A DNA stretch of 64,000 nucleotides. It comes from CAUPWF01 sp963515125. Lineage in GTDB: Bacteria > Bacillota > Clostridia > Lachnospirales > Lachnospiraceae. The stretch covers positions 269,082-333,081 of the forward strand of contig JBQKKG010000002.1 in NCBI GenBank assembly GCA_052116865.1, given 5' to 3'. Position 1 is the stretch's first letter, and each line of letters begins with the position of its first letter. Positions 26,407 through 34,319 of the stretch are shown here, in pieces. The notes below the pieces were generated by a model, which did not search any database, was not told where the DNA came from, and worked only from the letters and a program-made list of their open reading frames with translations. The translations under genes and the position numbers were made by a program.

Positions 26407-27663
26407 ATGAAAAAGAAAACACTTACACTTGTACTATGTGTTACAACAATTGCATCCTTACTCATCGGATGCACCGATAGCAGCAAGCAAACAAGCACAA
26501 AAGACGCTGCTGATACAGGCTATAACGTAAAAGATGAAGTGGCCGCATTTAAAATGGGAGAGTTAAATAATACAGAAAAGGATTATACCGTTGAAATGGG
26601 ATACTACAACTGTGACCATATGTGCGGTAGTATCATTGGTGAAAAAGCTGGGATCTACGAAGCTTTAGGTCTAAAAGTAAATGTCACAAAATCTCCCGAA
26701 ACCATCAAAGCCCTATCAAGCGGCCAAATGGATGTTGGATATTTAGGAATCGAAGGTGCCATCCGTGCAGTAAATGGTGGTGCAAAATTCTTTATGGCTG
26801 CCGCTAATCATATGGGAGGATCTAGATACTTTGTTGTGAGCAATGACATCAAAGAACCAAGTGATTTAATCGGAAAATCTGTTGCTATTAGTACAGATGC
26901 TACCATCGACCCTGAATGGATTACTTGGGCATCTGAACTTAATATTCCAGTAGAGACCAGCAATTACCAATGTGTTGAAATGGGTCAACAAGATGCAATG
27001 TTTGCGCTAAAGGCTGGGCAAATCAGTGGATTTACATGCTGTGATCCTTACGCATCTATCGCTACATATGAAGGATTTGGACATGTAATTGAAACCGGAT
27101 GGGGCGCTGCTAATGTAGAAGCTGATTCTGATTTGGATGATTGGGGATTGTGTTGTATCTATGGTATGTCAAATACGTTCAAAGAAACTTGTCCTGAGCT
27201 GGCAAGACGTCTTGTATTTGCACATGAATTAGCATTAAAATATATTTATGAACATCCTTATAATGCTGCTATGATGTTTGCAGACGGATTCGATGTGGAG
27301 CCTGCTGTTGCCCTAAGAACTATCTATATGAAAACAGTGGCAGAAGGCAGAACCTTAACTTGGCGTTTTACAGAGGGCAACATAAAAAGCGACCACGAAT
27401 ATTACACACAATACCCTCAAATTCCAGCCGAAGAGATTCCAACTATAGATAACTTTAATCAATTCGTTTCTGCTGATCTAGCAGAAGATGCTGGGCTTGA
27501 AGACTTTGAAACATTTTTAAAAGAAAAAGTTGATCCAATCACACCGATTGGTATGAGTATGAAAGACTGGTATGAAAAGGCAAAAGAAATTGATCAAATT
27601 TCAGAAGATGAAGCTGCTGATATATCTGTTTTTTTAACAGCTGATAAAGAAGCATCCAAATAA
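26407..27663 (+). CDS. Cysteine-rich ABC substrate-binding lipoprotein, NitT/TauT type
   Basis: 418-aa lipoprotein with lipobox LLIGC (Cys22) and a NitT/TauT-type binding fold (GIYEALGLKVNV, SGQMDVGYLG, AVNGGAKFFMAAA). The mature part has eight unusual cysteines: 69, 73, 189, the pairs 211-212 and 249-250, and 262. Several are next to the expected ligand cleft, which suits a thiophilic ligand. It starts after GGAGGAG and is co-transcribed with the selenocysteine permease. It is distinct from the shorter Sec-containing binding protein at 22674, so the system has two candidate binding proteins. Confidence 0.85.
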   Translation: MKKKTLTLVLCVTTIASLLIGCTDSSKQTSTKDAADTGYNVKDEVAAFKMGELNNTEKDYTVEMGYYNCDHMCGSIIGEKAGIYEALGLKVNVTKSPETIKALSSGQMDVGYLGIEGAIRAVNGGAKFFMAAANHMGGSRYFVVSNDIKEPSDLIGKSVAISTDATIDPEWITWASELNIPVETSNYQCVEMGQQDAMFALKAGQISGFTCCDPYASIATYEGFGHVIETGWGAANVEADSDLDDWGLCCIYGMSNTFKETCPELARRLVFAHELALKYIYEHPYNAAMMFADGFDVEPAVALRTIYMKTVAEGRTLTWRFTEGNIKSDHEYYTQYPQIPAEEIPTIDNFNQFVSADLAEDAGLEDFETFLKEKVDPITPIGMSMKDWYEKAKEIDQISEDEAADISVFLTADKEASK

Positions 27664-27679
27664 CGAATCAGCAATTATT

Positions 27680-27721
27680 AATTGGGGGCGTAGCAAAATG
27701 AATTTTGCTACGCCCCCAATT
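27680..27721. terminator. Bidirectional terminator between the binding protein and the DsrE-like gene
   Basis: Perfect 19-bp arms 27680-27698 and 27703-27721 (centre GGGGGCGTAGCAAAA) with a TGAA loop, 17 bases after one stop and 6 bases before the other. Confidence 0.8.
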
Positions 27722-27726
27722 GCGTT

Positions 27727-28059
27727 TTAAAGTGTAATGACTTGGTCAACTTTAGCTGGTTCTAATGCTGCATAAACATTTGGAAAACATCCGATTCCCG
27801 CAGGGGATACTAGTTTATCTGCGATATCTCTTTGATAGCAGCATCTATCACATGCCATAAGCAGCATTCCCGTCTTTTCACTGAGTGCCGCTAGTCTTTC
27901 AGCGATATCAGAGCCTTCTACAAGCATATATGCATTATCGAAGAAAAACATCATTCCAGCGACCTCCACACCATGCCTTCCCTCTTCTAGTTGAGGAATA
28001 ATCATATGCTCCAATATTTCTCTTGCATTTGTTGATTCAAATAAATATGCTACCTTCAC
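27727..28059 (-). CDS. saoD: DsrE-like protein (SaoD-like)
   Basis: 110-aa protein with a DsrE/DsrF/TusD-like alpha/beta pattern: hydrophobic strand MKVAYLFES, a middle VEVAGMMFFFDNAYML, and LLMACDRCCYQRDIADKL, where sulfur relay proteins carry their active cysteine. The CDRCC pair adds to the vicinal thiols of this cluster. Last gene of the minus-strand unit headed by the MerB-like gene. Probably handles sulfur, selenium or metal as a cysteine-bound intermediate. Confidence 0.7.
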   Translation of the reverse strand: MKVAYLFESTNAREILEHMIIPQLEEGRHGVEVAGMMFFFDNAYMLVEGSDIAERLAALSEKTGMLLMACDRCCYQRDIADKLVSPAGIGCFPNVYAALEPAKVDQVITL

Positions 28060-28110
28060 TTTTCATTACCTCCATATTTTCTTTTGTCTATTTACACGCT
28101 TGCATTCAAG

Positions 28111-28386
28111 CTAATGTGTATCGATTTCTTTTATCGGATGCCTTCCCTGAACTCGCCTTTTTTCCATACAATACAAATGTCCTGATATTTGCTTGTTTAT
28201 ACAAAAATCTTGTATCTTTTGTAACGGCTCATCAATAAATCGAATTGCTAATCCGCAGCCACTACTAATCTCTCTTGGCACCGGCATAATAGCAACTGAT
28301 ATAAGATTTTTTGCTAGACACTCAACTTTCATACTCTCCATAGTTGTGTCAAATGCCATTACATAATAACATCCTTTTTTCTCCAT
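28111..28386 (-). CDS. DUF3343 putative Se/S carrier-like protein
   Basis: 91-aa protein: YYVMAFDTTMESMKVECLAKN then IMPVPREISSGCGLAIRF, the hallmark of the DUF3343 family, which annotation sources describe as a putative selenium/sulfur carrier. One conserved cysteine is in SGCG. It overlaps the end of the MerB-like gene by 38 bases and starts after AAGGAAT. Function not established. Confidence 0.75.
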   Translation of the reverse strand: MEKKGCYYVMAFDTTMESMKVECLAKNLISVAIMPVPREISSGCGLAIRFIDEPLQKIQDFCINKQISGHLYCMEKRRVQGRHPIKEIDTH

Positions 28387-28969
28387 CTTGTATTCCTTCT
28401 TTACTCTCTATCGCTAAAAATGTTTCGCGGGCCTCTACTAACGCAGTTCCCATATCAGCCTTTATCACCATGTTTTGATTTAAATTCATCTCTGTTACAT
28501 ATGCATCAAATTCTGTAGAACTACAGAAAAAATTCATTGCATTTCAGCATGAACCTGCCCAGTTTGCTAGCTCCTCCAACTGAAATGATAACGCATAAAG
28601 ATGATTGGGAGTATACTTGACTATCTTTCCTTCTTCAACTTTCACATAAACTGCTTGCCCGCAGGCGCTACACTCTGAATGTATTTCAACATTTTGATGA
28701 AAAGTAAATGCAGCTCCAATTGCATCAATTGCGCACATTGCAGAAAAACTCCTTCCATCCTCTAATGTCACTTGATGGTGCGTAGGGAATGCGGATACCG
28801 GATAGATGAAATTAACATATCCTTCCTCATCTACTACCATTCCGTCTTTTTTCTTAAGACATTCGATATCCGTTGCATAGGTATCCATACTTATACATAG
28901 ATGCTTTAAAAACGTATCACTATCCCTCTGTATATGAAACGGTCTTTTCTCTAGTATTATGAAATCCAT
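28349..28969 (-). CDS. saoL: Selenocysteine-containing MerB-like organometal lyase (SaoL-like)
   Basis: 206-aa protein if the UGA at 28544-28546 is read as Sec142. Compared with MerB, SAMCAIDAI carries Cys79 and Asp82 for MerB Cys96 and Asp99, SEC is Cys100 for Cys117, and SC-Sec-NAMNFF places Sec142 at catalytic Cys159; the spacings 3, 21 and 63 are identical to those of MerB. MerB breaks carbon-mercury bonds using two cysteines and an aspartate. Length fits MerB (about 212). The ATG at 28969 is chosen after AGAAG; a TTG at 29056 would add 29 residues without a usable ribosome site. First gene of its unit. Confidence 0.88.
28511..28528 (-). promoter_or_regulatory. SECIS-like hairpin of the MerB-like selenoprotein
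   Basis: TTCTGTA-GTTC-TACAGAA: seven perfect pairs, four-base loop starting with G, loop 22 bases after the UGA. Confidence 0.6.
28544..28546 (-). other. In-frame UGA read as selenocysteine (Sec142)
   Basis: Directly after Cys141, at the position of the second catalytic cysteine of MerB; the frame continues for 64 residues to a normal stop. Confidence 0.88.
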
Positions 28970-29168
28970 AATACATCTTCTAATTTTATTTTGTTGATTA
29001 TTAAACTTCTTTTGTATATTTTGTCCCATATATTTATATTCTTTCCATCCTAGCAAATGCCTCTTATTTTTTATTCCTATTTATTACGATAGCATACCTA
29101 CCACTCGTGTAGTTATTTGATTTCCCTATTTGGTTATTTGTTTTTGTAATAATGATTCTTTTTCAATA

Positions 29169-29198
29169 AAAGAACCTATCACGCGTGATAGGTTCTTT
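29169..29198. terminator. Hairpin after the acetyltransferase gene
   Basis: Perfect 30-bp palindrome AAAGAACCTATCACG/CGTGATAGGTTCTTT ending just outside the stop at 29200 and flanked by T residues on the minus strand. Confidence 0.7.
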
Positions 29199-29199
29199 A

Positions 29200-29820
29200 C
29201 TACTTTATTCGTTCTTCCAATTGTCTATAAAAATCTGCAATATGCTTACCATCGACTAAGGCATGATTCACTAACACCGTCACCGGCATCAAAATTTGTT
29301 GATCCTGATAAAAATATTTTCCCCAAGTAATCCTTGGATTACTATCAGCAGGTACTGGGGTTGGTTGTATCAGTGTTGTATACTCTAACCATGGTAACGT
29401 AGAAATAAAAATAAAAGATTCATTCTCCACTCCTTCTTCAATGGTTCCAGAATGTTTAGTCTTCTCCTGCTGTTGCATTGCATACGGCAAAAACTCCTGA
29501 AATGTCTGATTTGATTGGAGCCTGCAGTAGGCAAATGTTCCATCCGCTTTTGCAACAGTATGCGAAGTGTCGCATCGAGTATATTCCACGATTGTATTCC
29601 CCACAATCCTTTGTCTAAATTCAGGAATTTGATTAACCGCTTCAGAAACTTCATATAAAAAACTCAGAAAAAAAGGTGTCTCCTCCCTTTTCTGCCTCTT
29701 TACGAATTCTGTAATATCCACATTACTTGTAATCCCTAAGTACGGATATGCTAAATTCTTAAAATAATCAAAATGTGCTCTTCGTGGATAGTTTTCCATA
29801 TTGATAACATGTTTTTCCAT
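29200..29820 (-). CDS. Chloramphenicol acetyltransferase-like protein
   Basis: 206-aa protein of the trimeric CAT family. It has the N-terminal YPRRAHFDYFK, the middle FAYCRLQSN, FISTLPWLEYTT near residue 145 and the catalytic-His region VNHALVDGKHIADFY near 190, corresponding to HHAVCDG of CAT. The enzyme would acetylate a hydroxyl compound with acetyl-CoA. Many chromosomal CAT-like proteins in clostridia have not been tied to resistance, so resistance is not claimed. It follows punA by 33 bases and may be the end of that transcript. Confidence 0.8.
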   Translation of the reverse strand: MEKHVINMENYPRRAHFDYFKNLAYPYLGITSNVDITEFVKRQKREETPFFLSFLYEVSEAVNQIPEFRQRIVGNTIVEYTRCDTSHTVAKADGTFAYCRLQSNQTFQEFLPYAMQQQEKTKHSGTIEEGVENESFIFISTLPWLEYTTLIQPTPVPADSNPRITWGKYFYQDQQILMPVTVLVNHALVDGKHIADFYRQLEERIK

Positions 29821-29853
29821 ATCTTCACCTCACCACATCCATATCAGAATCTT

Positions 29854-30678
29854 TTATCTCATATTTGCTACTACTTTCGTAATTAGTTGTTTAAATTGAT
29901 TTCCTACCCGATCTGCAGTCTCCTGCACTTCTGTATGATTTAATAATTCTGTAGATAATCCAGCTGCTAGATTGGTAATGCAGGAAATACCACAAACTCT
30001 CATACCCATATGATGTGCAGCCATGGCCTCACACGCGGTGCTCATTCCAACCGCATCTCCTCCCCAAGTCCTGCACATCCTAACTTCTGCTGGCGTCTCA
30101 TAATTTGGGCCTGAGAATTGTACATACACCCCTTCTTGCAGTGGTATATTTAAATCTTTTGCAACTTCTTTAATCATGGTTCTGAAACTTGCATCATACA
30201 CTTCACTCATATCTGGAAAGCGCACGCCTAATTCCTCAATGTTTTCCCCAATTAACGGACTTGGTATGGCACTTGCTATATGATCTTTAATTAACATAAA
30301 ATCACCTGGTTTAAACTCTGCATTTACGCCGCCAGCTGCATTTGTAAGAATTATTTTTTTTGCTCCTAATAATCCCATTAACCTTGTCGGTAGTACCACA
30401 TCCGTAATTGGATACCCTTCATAATAATGAATTCTTCCCTGCATAATTACAACTGGAACCCCCTCCACATAACCAAAGACAAACCTTCCCTTATGCCCCG
30501 CTACAGTAGAGATTGGAAATCCCTCAATTTCTTGATAATCTATAGTTTTTTCCATTTGGATTTCATCTGCATAGTCACCTAGACCAGATCCTAAAATTAA
30601 CGCTACTTCTGGTTTGAAATCCACTTGTTTTTTTATACTTTCTACACACATTAATAATTTCTTATATGCTTGATTCAT
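29854..30678 (-). CDS. punA: Purine nucleoside phosphorylase, trimeric type
   Basis: 274-aa purine nucleoside phosphorylase splitting inosine or guanosine (and deoxy forms) with phosphate. Motifs: ILGSGLGDYADE (phosphate loop), VAGHKGRFVFG, QGRIHYYEGY, LTNAAGGVN, and WGGDAVGMSTACEAMAAHHMGM near residue 200 with the purine-binding Glu region. Start after GGAGGATAAAGA. It works with the pentomutase and transporter of the same cluster. Confidence 0.93.
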   Translation of the reverse strand: MNQAYKKLLMCVESIKKQVDFKPEVALILGSGLGDYADEIQMEKTIDYQEIEGFPISTVAGHKGRFVFGYVEGVPVVIMQGRIHYYEGYPITDVVLPTRLMGLLGAKKIILTNAAGGVNAEFKPGDFMLIKDHIASAIPSPLIGENIEELGVRFPDMSEVYDASFRTMIKEVAKDLNIPLQEGVYVQFSGPNYETPAEVRMCRTWGGDAVGMSTACEAMAAHHMGMRVCGISCITNLAAGLSTELLNHTEVQETADRVGNQFKQLITKVVANMR

Positions 30679-30711
30679 TCTTTATCCTCCATGTCTTCCT
30701 TACACATCTTT

Positions 30712-31437
30712 TTAATGTTCTACAATTGCAGAAACAATTGCCTGTAACTGTTTATATTGTTTTGCATCTATCATAATCTTATTGCCATCTCTCGTAATAA
30801 GCTTCTCTTCTTCGAATTTTTTAACCGATCGATTAATTGTTTTTACGCACAGACCCGTTTCCTCAGATAATTCCACACGCGTACTCATGATTGTTAGAAG
30901 TCCATTCTTCGCATATTGCTCAAATTTACCCATAAATAACATTGCTAAACGATCTGAACCTTGTAAAAATAGAAATGCTCTACTGTTCCTTCCCTGCTCC
31001 AATAGGTATTCGCCCATAAATTTTGCCTCTTGTTTTAAGGCCTTTATATCAGTCTTTAGCCATTTTTCATATTGAATTTTAGGAATCTTAATCATAGTAC
31101 AAGGCGTCACTGTTTGCAATGTAGTTCGATAATATTCCAAATCCATGATAACTTCCATTCCGCCCATAGCATATATCCCATTAAACCTCATAAAATCATA
31201 AGCAATCCCATATATTCTGTAGTCAACACCACGTATCATTCCGCTCCCTATAATATATATCATATCAACTTGTGTATTCTCGCGTACAAAAGTAACTCCC
31301 TTATCCATCTGTACAATCTGAAAGGAATCCATAAGCCAAACTGGTGCACTCATAAAATAATTTTCTATTTTTTCTCTTCGTTTTTTATCGATTTCTCTTA
31401 AAAAAGGCAGTACTTGATACAAATATTTTTGTTCCAT
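30712..31437 (-). CDS. Crp/Fnr-family regulator of the nucleoside cluster
   Basis: 241-aa regulator. N-terminal cyclic-nucleotide-binding-like beta roll (VQMDKGVTFVRENTQVDMIYIIGSG), helix, then a C-terminal winged helix (STRVELSEETGLCVKTINRSVKKFEEEKLI). No Fnr-type cysteine cluster is present, so it is not an obvious oxygen sensor. Embedded between add and punA, it is a likely controller of nucleoside salvage; ligand unknown. Confidence 0.8.
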   Translation of the reverse strand: MEQKYLYQVLPFLREIDKKRREKIENYFMSAPVWLMDSFQIVQMDKGVTFVRENTQVDMIYIIGSGMIRGVDYRIYGIAYDFMRFNGIYAMGGMEVIMDLEYYRTTLQTVTPCTMIKIPKIQYEKWLKTDIKALKQEAKFMGEYLLEQGRNSRAFLFLQGSDRLAMLFMGKFEQYAKNGLLTIMSTRVELSEETGLCVKTINRSVKKFEEEKLITRDGNKIMIDAKQYKQLQAIVSAIVEH

Positions 31438-31448
31438 TGTCTTTTCCT

Positions 31449-32417
31449 CTAAATCAACTTCCTCAATCGTTCCTTTACTTCCTCATTCGCAAATGCCACT
31501 TCAACCGCATTGCGCATCATCTGTATAATCTCCGTATCCGTAATGTTCCAATGTGTTTGTACGAATTCAATTTCTCTCATAATCGTGGTATTACTGACTG
31601 TACGATTATCTGTATTTATTGTAACACATAACCCATGATTTATAAATTCTCTCATAGGGTATTCCGCTAAGCACTTTACTGCTTTGGTCTGCAAATTACT
31701 AATTGGGCACATCTCAATTCCTATGTTCTTTTCTCTGCACAATTGCATGGCATCTTCTTGCCCTCTCAGTGCAATTCCATGACCAATTCTTTGTGCACCC
31801 AAATGAATTGCATCTATCACATTTGTTACACTACCACATTCACCAGCATGAATGGTGAATGGTATTCCCCATTCATTTACTTCCCCAAATAAGGATTCAT
31901 AATTCTTCATAGGAAATGCCGCTTCATCTCCAGCCAGATCAACAGCACACACTCCCTTGCCAATAAATCTACGTATCGTTTCAATCATCTTTCTATTTTC
32001 GTCGTAGCTATGGTGTCTCATAGCACATACAATAACATTATAATCCACGTTATATATTTTCTTTCCTGCTTCTAGACCTGATAAGACAGCTTCCACGACT
32101 TGCTCGCAACTAAGTTTTTTATTTGTTGAAAGTAAGGGGGCAAACCGAACTTCTATATAGCTAATATTATCTTTTGCAACTTCCTGTATAAAATCAAATC
32201 CTGCTTTTTTTAGTCCTTCTTCTGTTTGTAGGCACTGTAATGGTAGGTCAAATTTTTCTAAATATTGAGCCAAATTTTTACACTCATTTCCTACTTGCAA
32301 CTCCTGTAAATTAACATCCCGATTTAACAATGTCCTAATACACTCTTGACTTAGAGAACCATCTAGATGACAGTGAAGATCTATTTTGGGTAATTGTATC
32401 AAATCCATCGATAGCAT
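31449..32417 (-). CDS. add: Adenosine deaminase
   Basis: 322-aa zinc deaminase converting adenosine to inosine. Zinc ligands in KIDLHCHLDGSL (about residue 16), FTIHAGECGS (about 188) and the Asp pair in TINTDNRTVSN (about 275); RIGHGI near 215 is the substrate-site motif. Start ATG after AAAGGAGAAGAAT. It links imported adenosine to the inosine phosphorylase downstream. Confidence 0.93.
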   Translation of the reverse strand: MLSMDLIQLPKIDLHCHLDGSLSQECIRTLLNRDVNLQELQVGNECKNLAQYLEKFDLPLQCLQTEEGLKKAGFDFIQEVAKDNISYIEVRFAPLLSTNKKLSCEQVVEAVLSGLEAGKKIYNVDYNVIVCAMRHHSYDENRKMIETIRRFIGKGVCAVDLAGDEAAFPMKNYESLFGEVNEWGIPFTIHAGECGSVTNVIDAIHLGAQRIGHGIALRGQEDAMQLCREKNIGIEMCPISNLQTKAVKCLAEYPMREFINHGLCVTINTDNRTVSNTTIMREIEFVQTHWNITDTEIIQMMRNAVEVAFANEEVKERLRKLI

Positions 32418-32434
32418 ATTCTTCTCCTTTCATA

Positions 32435-32463
32435 AGCAGCTCTAAGGAATCCTTAGAGCTGCT
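32435..32463. terminator. Hairpin between the nucleoside-binding protein and add
   Basis: 14-bp arms AGCAGCTCTAAGGA and TCCTTAGAGCTGCT around one base. No T-run follows on the minus strand, so it may act as partial terminator or message stabiliser giving extra binding protein. Confidence 0.55.
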
Positions 32464-32502
32464 GTATAGTACTATGAGTAGCAACTAAATGCTTACTATT
32501 TA

Positions 32503-33615
32503 CTATTGAATAAGATCTACTGTAACTATTTCTGTTTTCAGACCTGATGCATCCGTTGCAGCTGTGTCATTTTGTACTTTGATAGATCCATCTTTTAATT
32601 GTTCGTACAATTTATCATATTGATCTTGTGAAAATGTTTTAAATTTAGAAGTATCCATTGGAAGTTTAATACCATCAGATGATGCATCAAGTGTCTCTGA
32701 TTTACCACCATCAAATTTGTCACTATAATAATTTTCTAAAGCACCATAAACAGAATCACCTAAGTTCTTCATTGCAGATGTAATAACTGTTTCTGATTCT
32801 CCTGATTGATCAACGTCTACTCCGATTACTACTTTATCTGCAGTTTCTGCTGCTTTCATTACAGAGTTACCTACTCCACCACCACAAGCAAATATACATT
32901 CTGTTCCTTCGTTATACCAAGCTGCTGCTTTTGCATTATTCTCTGGAGAAGCATCAAAATTACCTACATAAGTATATTTAACATTAATATCTCCTTTTGC
33001 AAGACCAAGTTCTTTTGCTGCAGCATCTGCACCTTGAATATATCCATAGCCGAAACGAATAACTGCTGGAACTGCAATACCACCCATGAAGCCAAGTTGA
33101 CGATATCCTTCAACAACTGCTGCATATCCTGCTAAATATCCTGCTTGTTCTTCAGCATAAAAGATAGAAAGTACATTCTTTTCAATCTTTTCATTTCCAT
33201 CTGCATCTTTTGGTGATGCATCAATGGTAATAAAGGATACATCCGGATATTTTGTTTGAGCCTCAAATACAGGCACTTCAAATAAAAATCCTGGTGTAAC
33301 AATTACTTTTGCTCCACCCTTTACAGCAAGATCAATGGCTGACAAGCAAGCCTCGTCTGATTTTTCAGATGGCTTATAATACTTACAGGTAATATCGTTA
33401 TCCTTTGCATATTTTTCCAAACCTTCCCAAGATCCTTGATTAAAGGACTTGTCATCAATCGTTCCTACGTCAGTAATGAGAGCTAATTCATAACCACTTT
33501 TGGAGTCTTTCTTTGAATCATTACTTTCTGTGTCTGCCGCTGGTTTTTTTGCACAACCTACCATCCCGATGATCATAGTTGCTGCAAGAATCATACTTAC
33601 TACTTTCTTTTTCAT
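32503..33615 (-). CDS. BmpA/PnrA-type nucleoside-binding lipoprotein
   Basis: 370-aa lipoprotein with signal peptide and lipobox GMVGC (Cys about 21). The mature part is a Bmp/Med family purine nucleoside-binding fold: ALITDVGTIDDKSFNQGSWEGL, VIVTPGFLFEVP, GGIAVPAVIRFGYGYIQG, CGGGVGNSVMKAA. It serves the ABC transporter encoded upstream (37729-39267, 36633-37745, 35680-36633). Start ATG after AGGAGGAAAGAAGT. Confidence 0.9.
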   Translation of the reverse strand: MKKKVVSMILAATMIIGMVGCAKKPAADTESNDSKKDSKSGYELALITDVGTIDDKSFNQGSWEGLEKYAKDNDITCKYYKPSEKSDEACLSAIDLAVKGGAKVIVTPGFLFEVPVFEAQTKYPDVSFITIDASPKDADGNEKIEKNVLSIFYAEEQAGYLAGYAAVVEGYRQLGFMGGIAVPAVIRFGYGYIQGADAAAKELGLAKGDINVKYTYVGNFDASPENNAKAAAWYNEGTECIFACGGGVGNSVMKAAETADKVVIGVDVDQSGESETVITSAMKNLGDSVYGALENYYSDKFDGGKSETLDASSDGIKLPMDTSKFKTFSQDQYDKLYEQLKDGSIKVQNDTAATDASGLKTEIVTVDLIQ

Positions 33616-33633
33616 ACTTCTTTCCTCCTATTT

Positions 33634-34299
33634 TTAATAGTTACTATTGCTTTGTCCTTGAATCATTTTTATTGCTGAGCTTGTGCCAATTCTGCTACAA
33701 CCTTCTGCTAAAAACGCCTCCATATCTGCTACGCTTTTTACTCCACCTGCAGCTTTCATTTTTACTTCGGAACCAATGTGTTCTTTAAAAAGACGTATAT
33801 CCTCTAATGTTGCTCCTCCGGTTCCAAATCCTGTAGAAGTCTTAATGTAGTCCGCTCCTGCTTCCGTAACAATCTTGCACATTGCTACTTTTTCTTCTTC
33901 TGTTAGATAGCACGCTTCAATGATTACTTTTAGGACTTTATCGCCAACTGACTTTTTCAGTGTTGCGATCTCTTGTTTCACAGCATCATAATCCCCATTC
34001 TTAACATCTGCAATATTAATTACCATGTCAATTTCTGATGCTCCATCTTCTAAGGCTTGCTCCACTTCTGATACTTTAGCTTTTGTAACACTATAACCTA
34101 ACGGAAATCCTACAACTGTGCAAATATTGATTTGGTCTCCATACGCATCGTGCACTCTTTTTACATAACAAGGCGGTATACATACAGATGCTGTATCATA
34201 TTCCATTGCTTCTTTACAAAGTATTTGGATATCCTTCCATGTTGCAACTGCTTTTAATTGTGTATGGTCTACACATTTTAGTATTTCCTTCTCCGTCAT
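33634..34299 (-). CDS. deoC: Deoxyribose-phosphate aldolase
   Basis: 221-aa class I aldolase that splits 2-deoxyribose-5-P to acetaldehyde and glyceraldehyde-3-P. The Schiff-base lysine is in ADYIKTSTGFG (about residue 152) and the second lysine in VKMKAAGGVKS (about 181); VDHTQLKA is the N-terminal hallmark. Start after AAAGGAAG. Confidence 0.95.
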   Translation of the reverse strand: MTEKEILKCVDHTQLKAVATWKDIQILCKEAMEYDTASVCIPPCYVKRVHDAYGDQINICTVVGFPLGYSVTKAKVSEVEQALEDGASEIDMVINIADVKNGDYDAVKQEIATLKKSVGDKVLKVIIEACYLTEEEKVAMCKIVTEAGADYIKTSTGFGTGGATLEDIRLFKEHIGSEVKMKAAGGVKSVADMEAFLAEGCSRIGTSSAIKMIQGQSNSNY

Positions 34300-34319
34300 A
34301 TCAATCTTCCTTTCTCTAA

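Noticed and set aside
22674..29056. Treating the four interrupted genes as pseudogenes or as eight small genes
   Set aside because: All interruptions are TGA, the same frame continues into conserved family sequence each time, no other damage is seen, and hairpins follow; selenocysteine explains all four.
28969..29056. Upstream TTG start adding 29 residues to the MerB-like protein
   Set aside because: No properly spaced ribosome site precedes it and the added Lys/Asn-rich stretch has no counterpart in MerB; the ATG at 28969 has AGAAG.
29200..29820. Calling the CAT-like gene a chloramphenicol resistance gene on a mobile element
   Set aside because: No transposase or flanking repeats are visible, it follows punA in the same direction, and many clostridial CAT-like proteins have no proven resistance role.
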